Source of the DNA: Reticulitermes lucifugus
Taxonomy: Eukaryota > Arthropoda > Insecta > Blattodea > Rhinotermitidae
Reading direction: 5' to 3'
Assembly: GCA_026260175.1 (NCBI GenBank)
Contig: JAKCWW010005341.1
Location: 1 to 36,078, forward strand
DNA length: 36,078 bases
Part shown: one piece after another, positions 29,801 to 35,974 of the stretch
How positions within the stretch are numbered: the stretch's first letter is position 1
How the letters are laid out: each line of letters opens with the position of its first letter
The notes under the pieces: generated by a model
The model's database searches: none
Told to the model about the DNA's origin: nothing
The model's input: only the letters and a program-made list of their open reading frames with translations
Translations under genes and position numbers: made by a program

Positions 29801-31285
29801 GTCTGAGTGTCGCCAAAGCTTCACATTCACACAAAACACTAGCTGAGGTCTCTTCCTCTGCTCCGCATTTCCTACATAAGGGACTGTCACTCAGTCCCAT
29901 TATGTGGAAGTGTCTTCTGAGGTGTTATGTCCAGTAAGCAGGCCAGTAACCACCCTGGATTGTGTCCTATTAAAGGACAGCAGTCTGGTCCTAACGGCAA
30001 TACGGGGGCCCGAGATCAACTCTCGAGCCTGTCTCTGAGTGCCAGCTAGTCCCTGCCACATTATCAAGTGCTGTTTATACAACCAGCACTGAATTTTCTT
30101 CCTTATACTTTGCCTCGAGACTCCCAGGGCAGCTCTGGTCCCATAAAATGGTTATCAGAACCCCCCCCTTGCGAGCTCGTCGGCAATTTCATTTCCACAT
30201 ATTCCAGTATGTCCAGGGACCCAAAAGAGTCCCACAGAATACTGGGTGGAGATATCATTCAATGCCCTTTGGCACTGCCATACCAACGGGGACGTTGTTT
30301 TAGCAGCTTGTAAAGCCTTCAAAGCTGCTTGACTATCAGAGCATTGTAGGGCTTAAAACAGGCCATAACCATGTAAGCTTTTAAGGCTTTTGCAGTAATG
30401 CAGTTGAGGTCTTTGTTCTCCTGAATGTGGTGCTGCGTGCCTGGGTAATTGGTTCCTGAAGTTTTGAGACAGTGTAATGGTCTTATCTTCAAGGAATGTG
30501 AAATCCAAGTTTTACTGTATCTGTGTCATGCAAAAGTTCTCCTAGGTTCAGTATTTTCACATTGGTGGACAGAAATAAGTTTTCTGAATGAGTTTTGGTC
30601 ATTGATCACACATCATTTTAAAGAGAGAGCCTAGAGATGATACTGGCAATTTTTTAATGGGGTGTATGGAGACAATGGAGGGAAGACTGTACGTTTGCTC
30701 AGATGAGAGCAGTAGATGGAACGCAGTAGTTAACATGGGGAAAGGGCTGCATCAGCAAAATGGGCTGTTTGTGTATATGAGCATTTCTGTGTGTGTGGTG
30801 TTAGAGAACATTTTTCCATGGCCGTGTGTTTAGGTTTTTGCAGTCTGTATCTACTGCGTAAGTTCAGTGTTTGGCGTTCATTTGCATTGTGTCTCGAAGC
30901 TGTCGTAGCGTTTAATGTCTGTTGCATAACCATCGTCAGAAGAGGAGATGGCGACCGCGGTGCATGCGGAAAGTTTGTGACAGCTTTGGCGTACGACATA
31001 GTTACATGTTGAAAGTCAAAGTTACACATTTTGCAGGCTTTTGTTTTGAGAATCACATGCAATATTACTTTCGTGCTTGGCAAGAGGGGCATAAGGGAAC
31101 ACCATTGGCTTCCTACATAAAATGTAAACTTACATGAGATACTTAAGAGTGCCTTCATTTCTGGAATTTGGATCGATTCATGTGTGTGTATCTTATTTTC
31201 AGAATTTGAAGTTAACATTGTGATTATATTTCAAGATGATCATCTGATCACAGAAAACTTCCCAGTTGTTCTCACACGATACTGA
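14839..31285 (+). CDS. VPS26C: VPS26C (DSCR3), Retriever complex subunit, seven exons
   Basis: Seven exons (14839-14895, 16164-16307, 21233-21463, 24444-24602, 26590-26686, 29120-29245, 31203-31285) join without frame conflict into 298 residues; the human protein has 297. All introns are GT-AG. Diagnostic stretches include LTMEGTVNLQLSAKNVGIFE, YETYHGVFVNIQYLLRC, RVETCGCAEGYARDATEIQ and the C-terminal DHLITENFPVVLTRY. These identify VPS26C rather than the retromer paralogue VPS26A/B. The protein has two arrestin-like beta-sandwich domains. With VPS35L and VPS29 it forms Retriever, which joins the CCC module as Commander on endosomes and recycles SNX17-bound cargo such as integrins to the surface. 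The ATG at 14839 matches the usual start (MAINLDIRVKKANKVYHEG). Introns hold most of the transposon debris, but the coding exons appear intact. Confidence 0.96.
14896..16163 (+). other. VPS26C intron 1
   Basis: The intron begins GTACGT and ends TTTGTTTCAG. A decayed hammerhead-like module lies at 15226-15254 on the minus strand. Nothing else was recognised. Confidence 0.7.
15226..15254 (-). ncRNA. Hammerhead-like module 3 (decayed)
   Basis: The minus strand reads CCTCATGA, then TCT-ACGAA-AGA, then TCAAAACATGTTGG. The layout matches the other copies, but CTGATGA has become CTCATGA and GAAAC has become AAAAC, so activity is not expected. Confidence 0.25.
16164..16307 (+). CDS. VPS26C: VPS26C exon 2 (residues 20-67)
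   Basis: This 48-codon exon between TTTGTTTCAG and AAG|GTATGT is phase 0 at both ends. It includes HDGISLTMEGTVNLQLSAKN and FEAFYNSVK, the most conserved part of the N-terminal arrestin-like domain. The donor is followed by a T9 run. Confidence 0.95.
18213..18370 (+). mobile_element. Internal fragment of Tigger-like MITE family T (copy 1)
   Basis: The stretch ACATTTAAATTTTAG, then GAACAAAATAAGATAA, then GAAATACACAACATTT, then TGCTGCATGTC and CTAAATATAT aligns collinearly with 31910-32160. Here the AAGATAA site is uninterrupted, whereas the other copy carries an 89-bp insertion at that point. No termini are present in this copy. Confidence 0.6.
18376..18960 (+). mobile_element. Decayed Tc1/mariner-superfamily transposase remnant
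   Basis: Broken + frames read LSDADLQEQCEAYHEF, then KNNPHFFKEIKHDPSHVVIW, then HLFSPYFIENPVT, then HDGAPTHFVISMWEFLAEVF, then a degenerate RSSRDSPVWEYI. The order fits DDE transposases of the Tc1/mariner superfamily found in insects: NPH, VW-AGI, GPYFIE, Q-x-DGAP-x-H with a catalytic aspartate, then SPD-LDFFLWGY. There are several stops and frameshifts. The family is recalled rather than searched. TIRs were not located. Confidence 0.55.
19997..20250 (+). mobile_element. tRNA-derived SINE with 14-bp target duplication
   Basis: The head GGGGCGCGCGGTGGCGTAG contains an A box (TGGCGTAGTTGG); the B box GGTTCGATTCC follows about 40 bases later in tRNA-like spacing. The body is interrupted by an 80-base gap, then a tail reads GGGTTGCTTTACCTTTT. 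TACTTGTACACTAC occurs directly on both sides (19983-19996 and 20251-20264), a perfect 14-bp target duplication. The insertion splits an older antisense LINE. An internal pol III promoter is implied by the boxes. Confidence 0.88.
20113..20192. other. Assembly gap (80 Ns)
   Basis: The run of N lies inside the SINE body. The tract length is 80, so the true SINE length is uncertain. Confidence 1.
20651..20684 (-). ncRNA. Hammerhead-like module 4 (decayed)
   Basis: The minus strand reads CCTGACGA, T, GGCTT-CATAAG-AAAGCC, AACACATGTAAC. The CTGANGA core and a five-pair stem II are intact, but GAAAC has become AACAC. The trailing ACATGTA matches copies 1 and 8. Confidence 0.3.
21233..21463 (+). CDS. 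VPS26C: VPS26C exon 3 (residues 68-144)
   Basis: This 77-codon exon between TATTTTTCAG and AAG|GTAGGT is phase 0 at both ends. It contains GKTEIPFEFPL and YETYHGVFVNIQYLLRC, both near-invariant in VPS26C. It completes the N-terminal arrestin-like sandwich. A minisatellite starts 12 bases after the exon. Confidence 0.96.
21475..21860 (+). repeat. 36-bp minisatellite with 72-bp higher-order unit
   Basis: About 10.7 copies of a 36-base unit (core GCTGGTGTGTATTATC, then TATCACA, A/G, AATAGAG). From about 21600 onward two unit types alternate: one has CTT(G/A)TATCACAGAATAGAATG, the other CCCATATCACAAAATAGAGC. The working period there is 72 bases. The array starts only 12 bases past the exon 3 donor, in intron 3. 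Confidence 0.95.
23086..23234. repeat. Near-perfect palindrome, family P (copy 2)
   Basis: The two halves are inverted copies of about 70 bases with only a few mismatches and an AT-rich centre (TTTAAAATTTTATATTTTAT). Each outer end reads ATTGAGAACCACTTGTC inward, then a GGACTTTGTC-type block. The outer arm and the right flank (ATACCATCGTCAGAAC) match the inverted-repeat element at 3863-4215. Transcription would give a long hairpin RNA. Confidence 0.75.
23630..23910 (-). mobile_element. tRNA-derived SINE, antisense
   Basis: On the minus strand a tRNA-like head (TCTAACGAGTAGGTCTCTGG, then GGTTCAAATCCCA as B box) leads to a body ending CAAGTTGGGCTGTTGTGCCA and CAGAAAAAAAA. Part of the head is duplicated with a 21-base period (ACCTGCAATCCCAA read on the plus strand, two copies near 23818 and 23839). 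No TSD was identified. Confidence 0.6.
23925..24415 (-). mobile_element. LINE 3'-terminal remnant, antisense
   Basis: The minus strand reads LRLRMFENKVLRRIFGNKEE and then HSEELHNLDTSPHIIRAMKS and RRMRW, then in other frames VDWIYLAQDRTQ and MNFKVLHKAGISWLSGTLLA. This is the C-terminal part of a LINE pol widespread in insects (ENKVLRRIFG, ELHNLY-SPNIIR, KSRRMRWAGH, DWIDLAQDRDQWR). Frames are broken. Its right edge stops about 30 bases before VPS26C exon 4. Confidence 0.78.
24444..24602 (+). CDS. VPS26C: VPS26C exon 4 (residues 145-197)
   Basis: This 53-codon exon between ATTTTTACAG and GAG|GTATAA is phase 0 at both ends. It contains FSITPESLQNVKDKGRIPRF and GHLDSTMCCITKPFTGE, the start of the second arrestin-like domain. 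Flanking unique sequence is very short: a LINE remnant ends about 28 bases upstream and a MITE starts 28 bases downstream. Confidence 0.95.
24631..24839 (+). mobile_element. MITE family M (copy 2) with TA target duplication
   Basis: Terminal inverted repeats CCCCCAGCACTTGTTTTACG and CACCAAGCCCTTGTTTTATG (read inward) are flanked by TA at 24629-24630 and 24840-24841. The 209-base interior has no coding capacity and matches 4703-4922 in opposite orientation. TA duplication indicates a Tc1/mariner/pogo-type transposase in trans. Confidence 0.82.
25046..25157. repeat. Compound inverted repeat
   Basis: The left arm 25046-25081 (GTGTCAAGAAC, CTCCATCCT, ATCAG) is the reverse complement of 25122-25157 (CTGATGACTAGGATGGAGAC, GTTCTTGAAAC). 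A third partial copy lies between them (ATGTCAAACAAAC, GTTTCAAGAACC, 25086-25113). It looks like inverted and tandem fragments of one element end. Confidence 0.5.
25122..25156 (+). ncRNA. Hammerhead-like module 5
   Basis: The + strand reads CCTGATGA, CTAGGATGGAGACAGTTCTT, GAAACTTTG. Both core boxes are intact. The intervening helix (AGGA against TCTT) is weak, so this copy is less convincing than copies 1, 2, 7 and 8. Confidence 0.25.
25694..26009 (+). mobile_element. tRNA-derived SINE
   Basis: A-box-like TAGCATAGTTGCC and a degraded B box GTTTCAATTGTC are spaced as in a tRNA. A conserved body follows, then a tail (GAGGTTAAGAATG, C7 run, TATGCCTTCATGATGTG). The tail recurs alone at 1432-1516. 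No TSD was identified. Confidence 0.6.
26161..26322. repeat. Inverted-repeat element
   Basis: The left arm (26161-26223: CAGATATGTAGTAC, ATATTGCAGCCAGA, TATTCATT) and right arm (26262-26322) are inverted copies with indels; the outer ends pair CAGATATGTAGTAC exactly. The loop is about 38 bases, AT-rich. A hammerhead-like module follows 54 bases to the right. Confidence 0.7.
26376..26405 (+). ncRNA. Hammerhead-like module 6
   Basis: The + strand reads CCTGAAGA, TGGCTAAGGTAA, ACGAAACATGCAG. Core boxes CTGANGA and GAAAC are intact, and ACATG after GAAA resembles copies 1 and 8. Stem II is not well paired. Confidence 0.28.
26590..26686 (+). CDS. VPS26C: VPS26C exon 5 (residues 198-229)
   Basis: The exon holds 32 codons plus one base between TTCTTGCAG and GATG|GTAAGC (phase 0 to 1). 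It includes KSVELQLVRVETCGCAEGYA, a hallmark of VPS26C. Confidence 0.96.
26883..26900 (+). repeat. Two-base gap and (AC)n tract
   Basis: NN followed by ACACACACACACACAC and GCGCGAGCGC. The gap beside a dinucleotide repeat probably marks an unresolved repeat length. Confidence 0.9.
27520..27672 (-). mobile_element. tRNA-derived SINE, antisense
   Basis: The minus strand reads CAGTGATTAAAGTC (A-box-like), CTTCGTATTTGGGAGGTC, GGGTCCAAATCTCGG (B-box-like), then a body ending CACAGCCACCTCCTTCCACA. Spacing is tRNA-like. Both boxes are degraded, so it is an old copy. Confidence 0.6.
29120..29245 (+). CDS. VPS26C: VPS26C exon 6 (residues 230-271)
   Basis: This 126-base exon between CTGTTTCAG and GTCG|GTAAGT completes the split Ala codon and leaves one base for the next (phase 1 to 1). 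It encodes TEIQNIQIGEGNVACGMAIP and IYMIFPRLFTCPTL, conserved in VPS26C. Confidence 0.96.
29246..31202 (+). other. VPS26C intron 6
   Basis: It contains a 5'-truncated antisense LINE with target duplication (29615-30343). From 30356 to 31202 nothing was recognised; a 162-codon minus frame at 30730-31218 lacks familiar motifs and overlaps exon 7. The intron ends TTATTTTCAG. Confidence 0.65.
29615..30343 (-). mobile_element. 5'-truncated LINE with RNase H and CCHC end, 12-bp target duplication
   Basis: The minus strand begins at CSDSQAALKALQAAKTTSPL, part of RNase H. It continues with FWVPGHTGICGNEIADELAR (HTG and IAD motifs), then in a later frame GLSDSPLCRKCGAEEETSAS and VLCECEAL, a C-terminal zinc knuckle. 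This order fits insect non-LTR elements of the I/jockey/R1 group. The 3' end is TTCTATTCTATTC. TTGTAGGGCTTA repeats directly at 29603-29614 and 30344-30355. The element is truncated inside RNase H, as by incomplete target-primed reverse transcription. Confidence 0.9.
31203..31285 (+). CDS. VPS26C: VPS26C exon 7 (residues 272-298 and stop)
   Basis: After TTATTTTCAG the exon completes the split Glu codon and encodes FEVNIVIIFQDDHLITENFP followed by VVLTRY and TGA. The I-F-x-x-DHLITENFP ending matches the family. No AATAAA lies between the stop and 31790. Confidence 0.96.
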
Positions 31286-31790
31286 GTCATGTAGTGGATG
31301 AGATGTACGCCTTATTGCAGGAATGAACAGAATATTACCTACACATCGTCTGAAGCTCTTCACATGAAATGGGCTGTTTCGTGAAGAAATTTGATACTAA
31401 AAACTCTGAAGAGAAGGAACATTTTATACTTGAACCCAAGGTTTAAGCTGAATATGGTATCATATCAGCCCTCAGGAACATGAAAGTTTCTTAATATGTT
31501 ATTGGATTATAGCGAGCTTTATATACCAGTTTGCCATTTTGCTGTCCCCAGATGCCACTTCTGTTGGTCTTGTCTATCATCTGATTCCAGTCCTCTGCTT
31601 TCCATGGCATGCAGAATTCCTTTGTCTTTTGTTCCCAAACGTCACTTCCGCCTGTCATGTACATCAGCTGTTGAGGAATGTCGTTTGTTTAGTGTGTGGC
31701 CGCTGCCCAGCTGTCCTTGATTCCCACCTTTTCCCTGCCTTTTTTTATAGTCACTAGGTGGGTCTGTCTGTCCAATCTTTGCAATCAGTA
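31286..31790 (+). other. 3' region after VPS26C
   Basis: Probable 3' untranslated and flanking sequence. I see no gene, repeat or AATAAA here. The first AATAAA (31843-31848) is inside the adjacent MITE. Confidence 0.45.
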
Positions 31791-31842
31791 CAGTGATCCC
31801 TCATCCATCGTGGGAGTTAGAGGGAGTGATCGCAGAGTGTTG

Positions 31843-31848
31843 AATAAA
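31843..31848 (+). terminator. Candidate polyadenylation signal inside a MITE
   Basis: This AATAAA is about 560 bases after the VPS26C stop and is the first I find. If used, the gene's 3' end was donated by a transposon. Confidence 0.3.
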
Positions 31849-31967
31849 CGCGCTTCGCAGTTTCATGAGTGCAGATGTTTGTGAACCCCCGCCATCGCTT
31901 CAATGATATTTAAATTTTAGCACGTGGTTTATTGAAAACATATTATTTGAACAGAAAAAGATAAAAT

Positions 31968-32056
31968 GTGCGGTCTTCTGGGGTATTACGTGACGCCGCG
32001 TAATACCCCAGAAGACCGCAGATTTCATCAACATCGTGGCGAAAGCCTGAAATCAA
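31968..32056 (+). mobile_element. 89-bp double-hairpin insertion with 15-bp target duplication
   Basis: AGAAAAAGATAAAAT occurs directly at 31953-31967 and 32057-32071. The insert has a perfect 22-bp hairpin (31969-31990 with 31999-32020, loop of 8). A second hairpin GATTTCA/TGAAATC (32021-32027 with 32048-32054) encloses GGC-GAAA-GCC, a GNRA-type tetraloop stem. The copy of the host MITE at 18.2-18.4 kb lacks the insert. The 15-bp duplication suggests retroposition, possibly a short LINE or SINE end with 5' inversion. Confidence 0.7.
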
Positions 32057-32420
32057 AGAAAAAGATAAAATTATGAAATAAACGGCATTTTGTGTAAAAT
32101 AGAACAGATTATGCAGCATGTCTTAAAAATGCAGTAAATTCCCTTGTTGCCTAAATATATAAAATTAATTTCTAAGGGTGTTTTCCTACGTGTGTTTCCG
32201 TATGTGAGCGTCTTTAAGAGGTTAAACATGTACACACTGCTTGGGCAGTTGATGCTTCCAGCTTCCGCGATGATCGAGTCAGTAAATGGCCACATTTATC
32301 TGAGTGTGTGTAAATTTTTCAGTGTTACACAATTTTTTTTCCACATATATTTAATTATTTTTAACTGTGTATAGTCAAAATTGCACTGGGTGAAACCGCA
32401 TTGGGGGAGGGGTTGCTGTA

Positions 32421-33925
32421 CCTGATAAAAAGAGGGGTGAGCTAGATGTTTTGTCGGAATGCATCCGTCAAGGAATGAGCCTGCGTAGTCTGTGCAGTTT
32501 GATTTTGAGCCATTTTACCCTTTAAGGGGGCAGATAATTCTGTTCAAATTTTGTGTGTATGTGGGTATCTACTTGTGTAACTGGGTTAGAAGAATATGTG
32601 GATGTTGAAAAAAAAATTTTGACCAATGGTTTTTGAATTGCAGGGTGGTTTCATTTGAAACCACTGCACTACCTGGGGAATATAACACAAAGTGGTGTTA
32701 TTTGAGAGATATTATACAAGAAAATGTGGTTGTGGTAATTAGGAAATTGACTAATTGCACGATATTCATGAAAGTATTTCACCAGCAGTGGAAGTGTAGT
32801 TGGCTTCGTCAAACCCAAATTATGGAATGAAACGACATTTAAGTTGCTGCTGGAGGCTGGAAAACGGGGATACTACGCGGTAAGGATTACATCTGCAATG
32901 AAAGTGCAAGTGACAGATTAGACGATTTATTACATTGTTGCCAGAAAATCAAGGAACTAGCAGAATGCAGCAAGAAAAGGAATGTTCCTGGAATCTGTCA
33001 CATTTTACATATGATACTTGACAAAACAATTTCTCTCAGCAGATAAGCGGAGTCCGACACAACGTGTACTGAACACCGACTGTCCGATATGCGGCGATGA
33101 TTTTGTACTGCACCGAACTTTCCTTCAACAATCTTTAAGATCGACTACGTTGCCCAAATTAGCGTGGCAATACAGAATAAAGGAATTCACAACAGACGTG
33201 TCAACCGTATACCAAAAGAGCCTCAACCACCATCTTTTAGCTTTTCTGTGAATTGTGTACGAGGATTTTAACATTCGGCTTTGTTGGCCCACCCCACGTT
33301 ACCGTCGTCACACATTACTACTTGTGCACTCTGATTTATGTAATGCTACCATCTTTTTTTTTTTTGCTTGTAATTTTGTTGGGCTGTGGGTTGATGAATT
33401 GTAGTACGTTTGTCATCTGACCTAACTGACCAATCACATTCACCTGTCTTTAGTGCAGCATCTTTTTACTGTGCTCGTAAGCATTTATGGTTCATTTTTA
33501 CTGTTTTTTCACGATGGTAGCCCGTTCTGTTTGAAACTGCTTACTAGAGATACATTTGTGAGGAAGATTAAGTTATGGTTTTCCTGCGTTATACTTTGGG
33601 TGGGTGTTGGGACAGAATCCAGTGAAATTTTTTACAGGCTTTCGTGAGGAAACGTGAACATGCCTTAGTTCACCCAGCGATTACCAACAGTCGTGATAAA
33701 TACATGCTCTGTTTATTCCCGTGAGAATGTTTAGTGCCGGAAATGCATTCATTTTGTTGGTAATGTTCTTGAAGGGTTTCTTGTTTTGTGTAGCGTACAA
33801 GTTATGTTAAAGGTAATGGCGTTATTGTCTTGTCCTCAAATAAAAGGAGAAATACTGTACTTCAGTAGGTTTCAACTTATCAGATTCAGATCTCTCTTGA
33901 GTTGCCGCTGCAGCTACATACGAAG
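32421..33925. other. Intergenic, no recognised gene
   Basis: A 77-codon + frame at 33018-33251 contains CPICGDD and LPKLAWQYRIKEF but resembles no family I know. No repeat structure stands out. Confidence 0.45.
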
Positions 33926-34092
33926 ACCCTTTAAAGACATAGTGTAAGCTGTTTCATATAAAGACCCAGTTCGTACCGCGCAGTAAACACCTTTCATCTC
34001 GGTTACAAAAACAAACCGAGATGAAAAGTGTTTACTGCGCGGTACGAACTGGGTCTTTAAATGAAACAGTTTACACTTCGTATTTAAAGGGT
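33926..34092. repeat. 167-bp near-perfect palindrome
   Basis: Arms 33926-34004 and 34014-34092 are inverted copies with few mismatches around a 9-base loop (ACAAAAACA). The inner arm (CAGTTCGTACCGCGCAGTAA) is GC-rich and matches exactly. A transcript would fold into a hairpin of nearly 80 base pairs. No coding capacity or TSD was found. Confidence 0.85.
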
Positions 34093-34210
34093 TAAAACAT
34101 CAATTTCTTCATTTTCAAAGCTGAAAACATTCCGAGTTTCCAGTCTCGGAATGAAACCAACATGTCCTCCATCAAAGAGCATATATTCTTAATAAGTTTA
34201 GATACAGCTA

Positions 34211-34384
34211 CAGTAAAACCCCGATTTAATGTTCCCGCATTTAATGAAATCCCGGATTTAGTGATGTTTTTTTCATGTCCCGACAATAGCTCCATAGTAA
34301 TTGAAAACCTCCATTTAATGAAAACCTCGATTTAGTTAAATATATTCTAATCCCCCAGCAATTCATTAAATAGGGGTTTTACTG
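34211..34384 (+). mobile_element. 174-bp pogo-like MITE, TA-flanked
   Basis: The ends CAGTAAAACCCCGATTTAAT and CAGTAAAACCCCTATTTAAT (read inward) are 20-base inverted repeats with one mismatch. TA flanks both sides (34209-34210 and 34385-34386). The interior is made of variants of AAACCxCxATTTAATGAAA. Removing the element and one TA restores pairing of the surrounding inverted repeat. Confidence 0.92.
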
Positions 34385-34385
34385 T

Positions 34386-34421
34386 ACAAGTTTCGGCTAA
34401 AGTGAACAGCCATCATCAGGT
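34386..34421 (-). ncRNA. Hammerhead-like module 7
   Basis: The minus strand reads CCTGATGA, T, GGCT-GTTCACTTT-AGCC, GAAACTTGTA. Both core boxes are intact around a perfect GGCT/AGCC stem; one base before the stem is unpaired. A short GAAAC..GTA end could form stem III with a GUA cleavage site. Confidence 0.38.
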
Positions 34422-34484
34422 TTGCAAACAAGAAAGTAGAAACTTACTTACGGCTTCAGTGAACTTCTTACTTTCTTGTGTGCA

Positions 34485-34522
34485 GCCTGATGATGGCTGT
34501 TCACTTTTAGCTGAAACATGTA
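34485..34522 (+). ncRNA. Hammerhead-like module 8
   Basis: The + strand reads CCTGATGA, TGGCTGTTCACTTTTAGC, TGAAACATGTAGC. It is the inverted partner of module 7 in the right arm of the same element and differs by a few substitutions. Confidence 0.38.
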
Positions 34523-34553
34523 GCTGTTTTTAAACTTATGAAGAACATACGCT

Positions 34554-35974
34554 GTGTTTGACAGTTGATGCTGGTTTTATTCGTGTTCTCATTTGGTGCA
34601 CTGTATCGTGTGCGCGCTTTGTGGCGTCCTCTGCATTTAGCTGATATGCCATCGTGTTTTAAGTACCTTGCAGCGTGTCGATCGTCTTGGATGTAGCTAC
34701 TGAAATGTCTCGTCACAGCTCAGTGGCGTTAGAGATTTCCATTTGGTATGCGATCTTTGAAACATGACAGGGCTTGTGTGTATGTCTGGTGGTCAAGGTA
34801 CTGTGGGGTTTGACCTCTCCAGCAAGTGACCTGGGGGGAGTGTAACGTGCCAAGGTAACTGCACTGTCAAGCAGCGGATTCCTACGAAAGTCCACACAAG
34901 ACACGTAGTGTTAGGATTGTCTCGCTTCAGCGTTCTAGGCAGACACAGTGGTTCGTTTTGTGGGAATATCGTGATGACTGCAGAGCAGCGTGTTGCAAGA
35001 AGGCTTCGGCTGTCACTGAGGCAGTTCAGTGTGCTGACGGTTTCGTGAGGAACCTGCAACTCCCGTGCACTTCGTTGTGACCTCTGTGGACCACTCAGAG
35101 GAATTTTGTATGTGTTGAGTGGTTTCATTGTTATGCTGGTGTGCACTGAGCAACGTTTCATGTCTCCGTATATGGCGTGTGCCACTGCATAACTGACGAA
35201 GGTAATGGTGGCTGTTGTGTCGTATTTGGTACCAGACTGCGCCGAGCTTGGATGTTTGACTTTGTCTTGATGAACCAGGCTGTAAGTAGTGCTTTTTCCT
35301 GGAAGGTTGTCATATTCATTGCTTATCTGAAAATTCTGTTGCACATAAAACTTCATTAGTTGAACTTCAGTTTAAAAGAAATTTGGCTACATATCAGTAG
35401 TTTGTTGTTACAAGAAGGTAAATTTGTAAGGGTTTTTTTTTGGGCCATGTATTTTTCCAGTTGCTTTTAAATATGCAACTCATTCCAGTTCGTTTACGAT
35501 CTTTCTGTGGTTTCTTCTGTACCAGTACGTCTTATTTTATGCTTTTGTATTCTGTCCATTTTTGATGCTTTGACATTTCATCCCAGATTATCCATTTTCC
35601 TAACTATTGATCACTGACCAAAAATTTGTTGAAGCTTTCCATTTTGTAGGCTATATTGAGAAATAATTCTGTGTGTATATGAGATGCTTAAAAGTTTATG
35701 CACTGTGAGGTACATTGGCACGTTCATAAAATGTGTATGAATATTTCAAAAAAATTTCGTTGTGTTGAATGCAGTGGATCTGCCTGAAAGTACTGTATGT
35801 TATTGTAATGAGGGCAAAAGAATTGACAGTCTTTAAATTCGACTAAATGTATATAGCTTCTGAGTTACATATTGTACATTGTTTTTTGTAAATATGTATG
35901 TGCTTACATAATGTGTTGAAAACAGCGATAAATAAATGCACAAATCCTGTTTTTTCCACGCAACGACCAGTGCA
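34554..35974. other. Right flank, no confident gene
   Basis: A 187-codon minus frame (34793-35356) contains SGPQRSQRSARELQVPHETV, which recalls the helix-turn-helix of insect Tc1/mariner-type transposases (SPRKS-RRASRELGVPxTTV). The rest does not match clearly, so it may be a transposon fossil. From 35400 to 35974 I see only AT-rich sequence. Confidence 0.35.

Larger units (their letters stand above)
31791..32418 (+). mobile_element. Tigger/pogo-like MITE family T (copy 2), TA-flanked
   Basis: Inward-read ends CAGTGATCCCTCATCCATCG and CAGCAACCCCTCCCCCAATG are imperfect inverted repeats, with TA on each side (31789-31790 and 32419-32420). The 628-base body has no transposase. It shares its interior with 18213-18370. 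An 89-bp insertion (31968-32056) interrupts it. Confidence 0.75.
34178..34553. repeat. Inverted-repeat element split by a MITE
   Basis: Excluding 34211-34386, the left arm (34178-34210 joined to 34387-34437) is the reverse complement of the right arm (34467-34553). Shared blocks are AAGTTTA, ACAGCTA, TTTC(G/A)GCTAAA, GTGAACAGCCATCATCAGG and CAAGAAAGTA. Each arm carries a hammerhead-like module, in opposite orientations. The loop is about 30 bases. Confidence 0.85.

Noticed and set aside
30918-30950. Another CTGACGATGG motif (minus strand)
   Set aside because: There is no GAAAC partner at the right distance, so it was not counted among the hammerhead-like modules.
30730-31218. 162-codon minus-strand open frame in VPS26C intron 6
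   Set aside because: It runs through the exon 7 acceptor on the opposite strand, has low-complexity composition and no familiar domain.
33018-33251. 77-codon frame with CPICGDD
   Set aside because: A single C-x-x-C does not make a zinc-binding domain. I recognise no family, although an isolated terminal exon of an unknown gene cannot be excluded.
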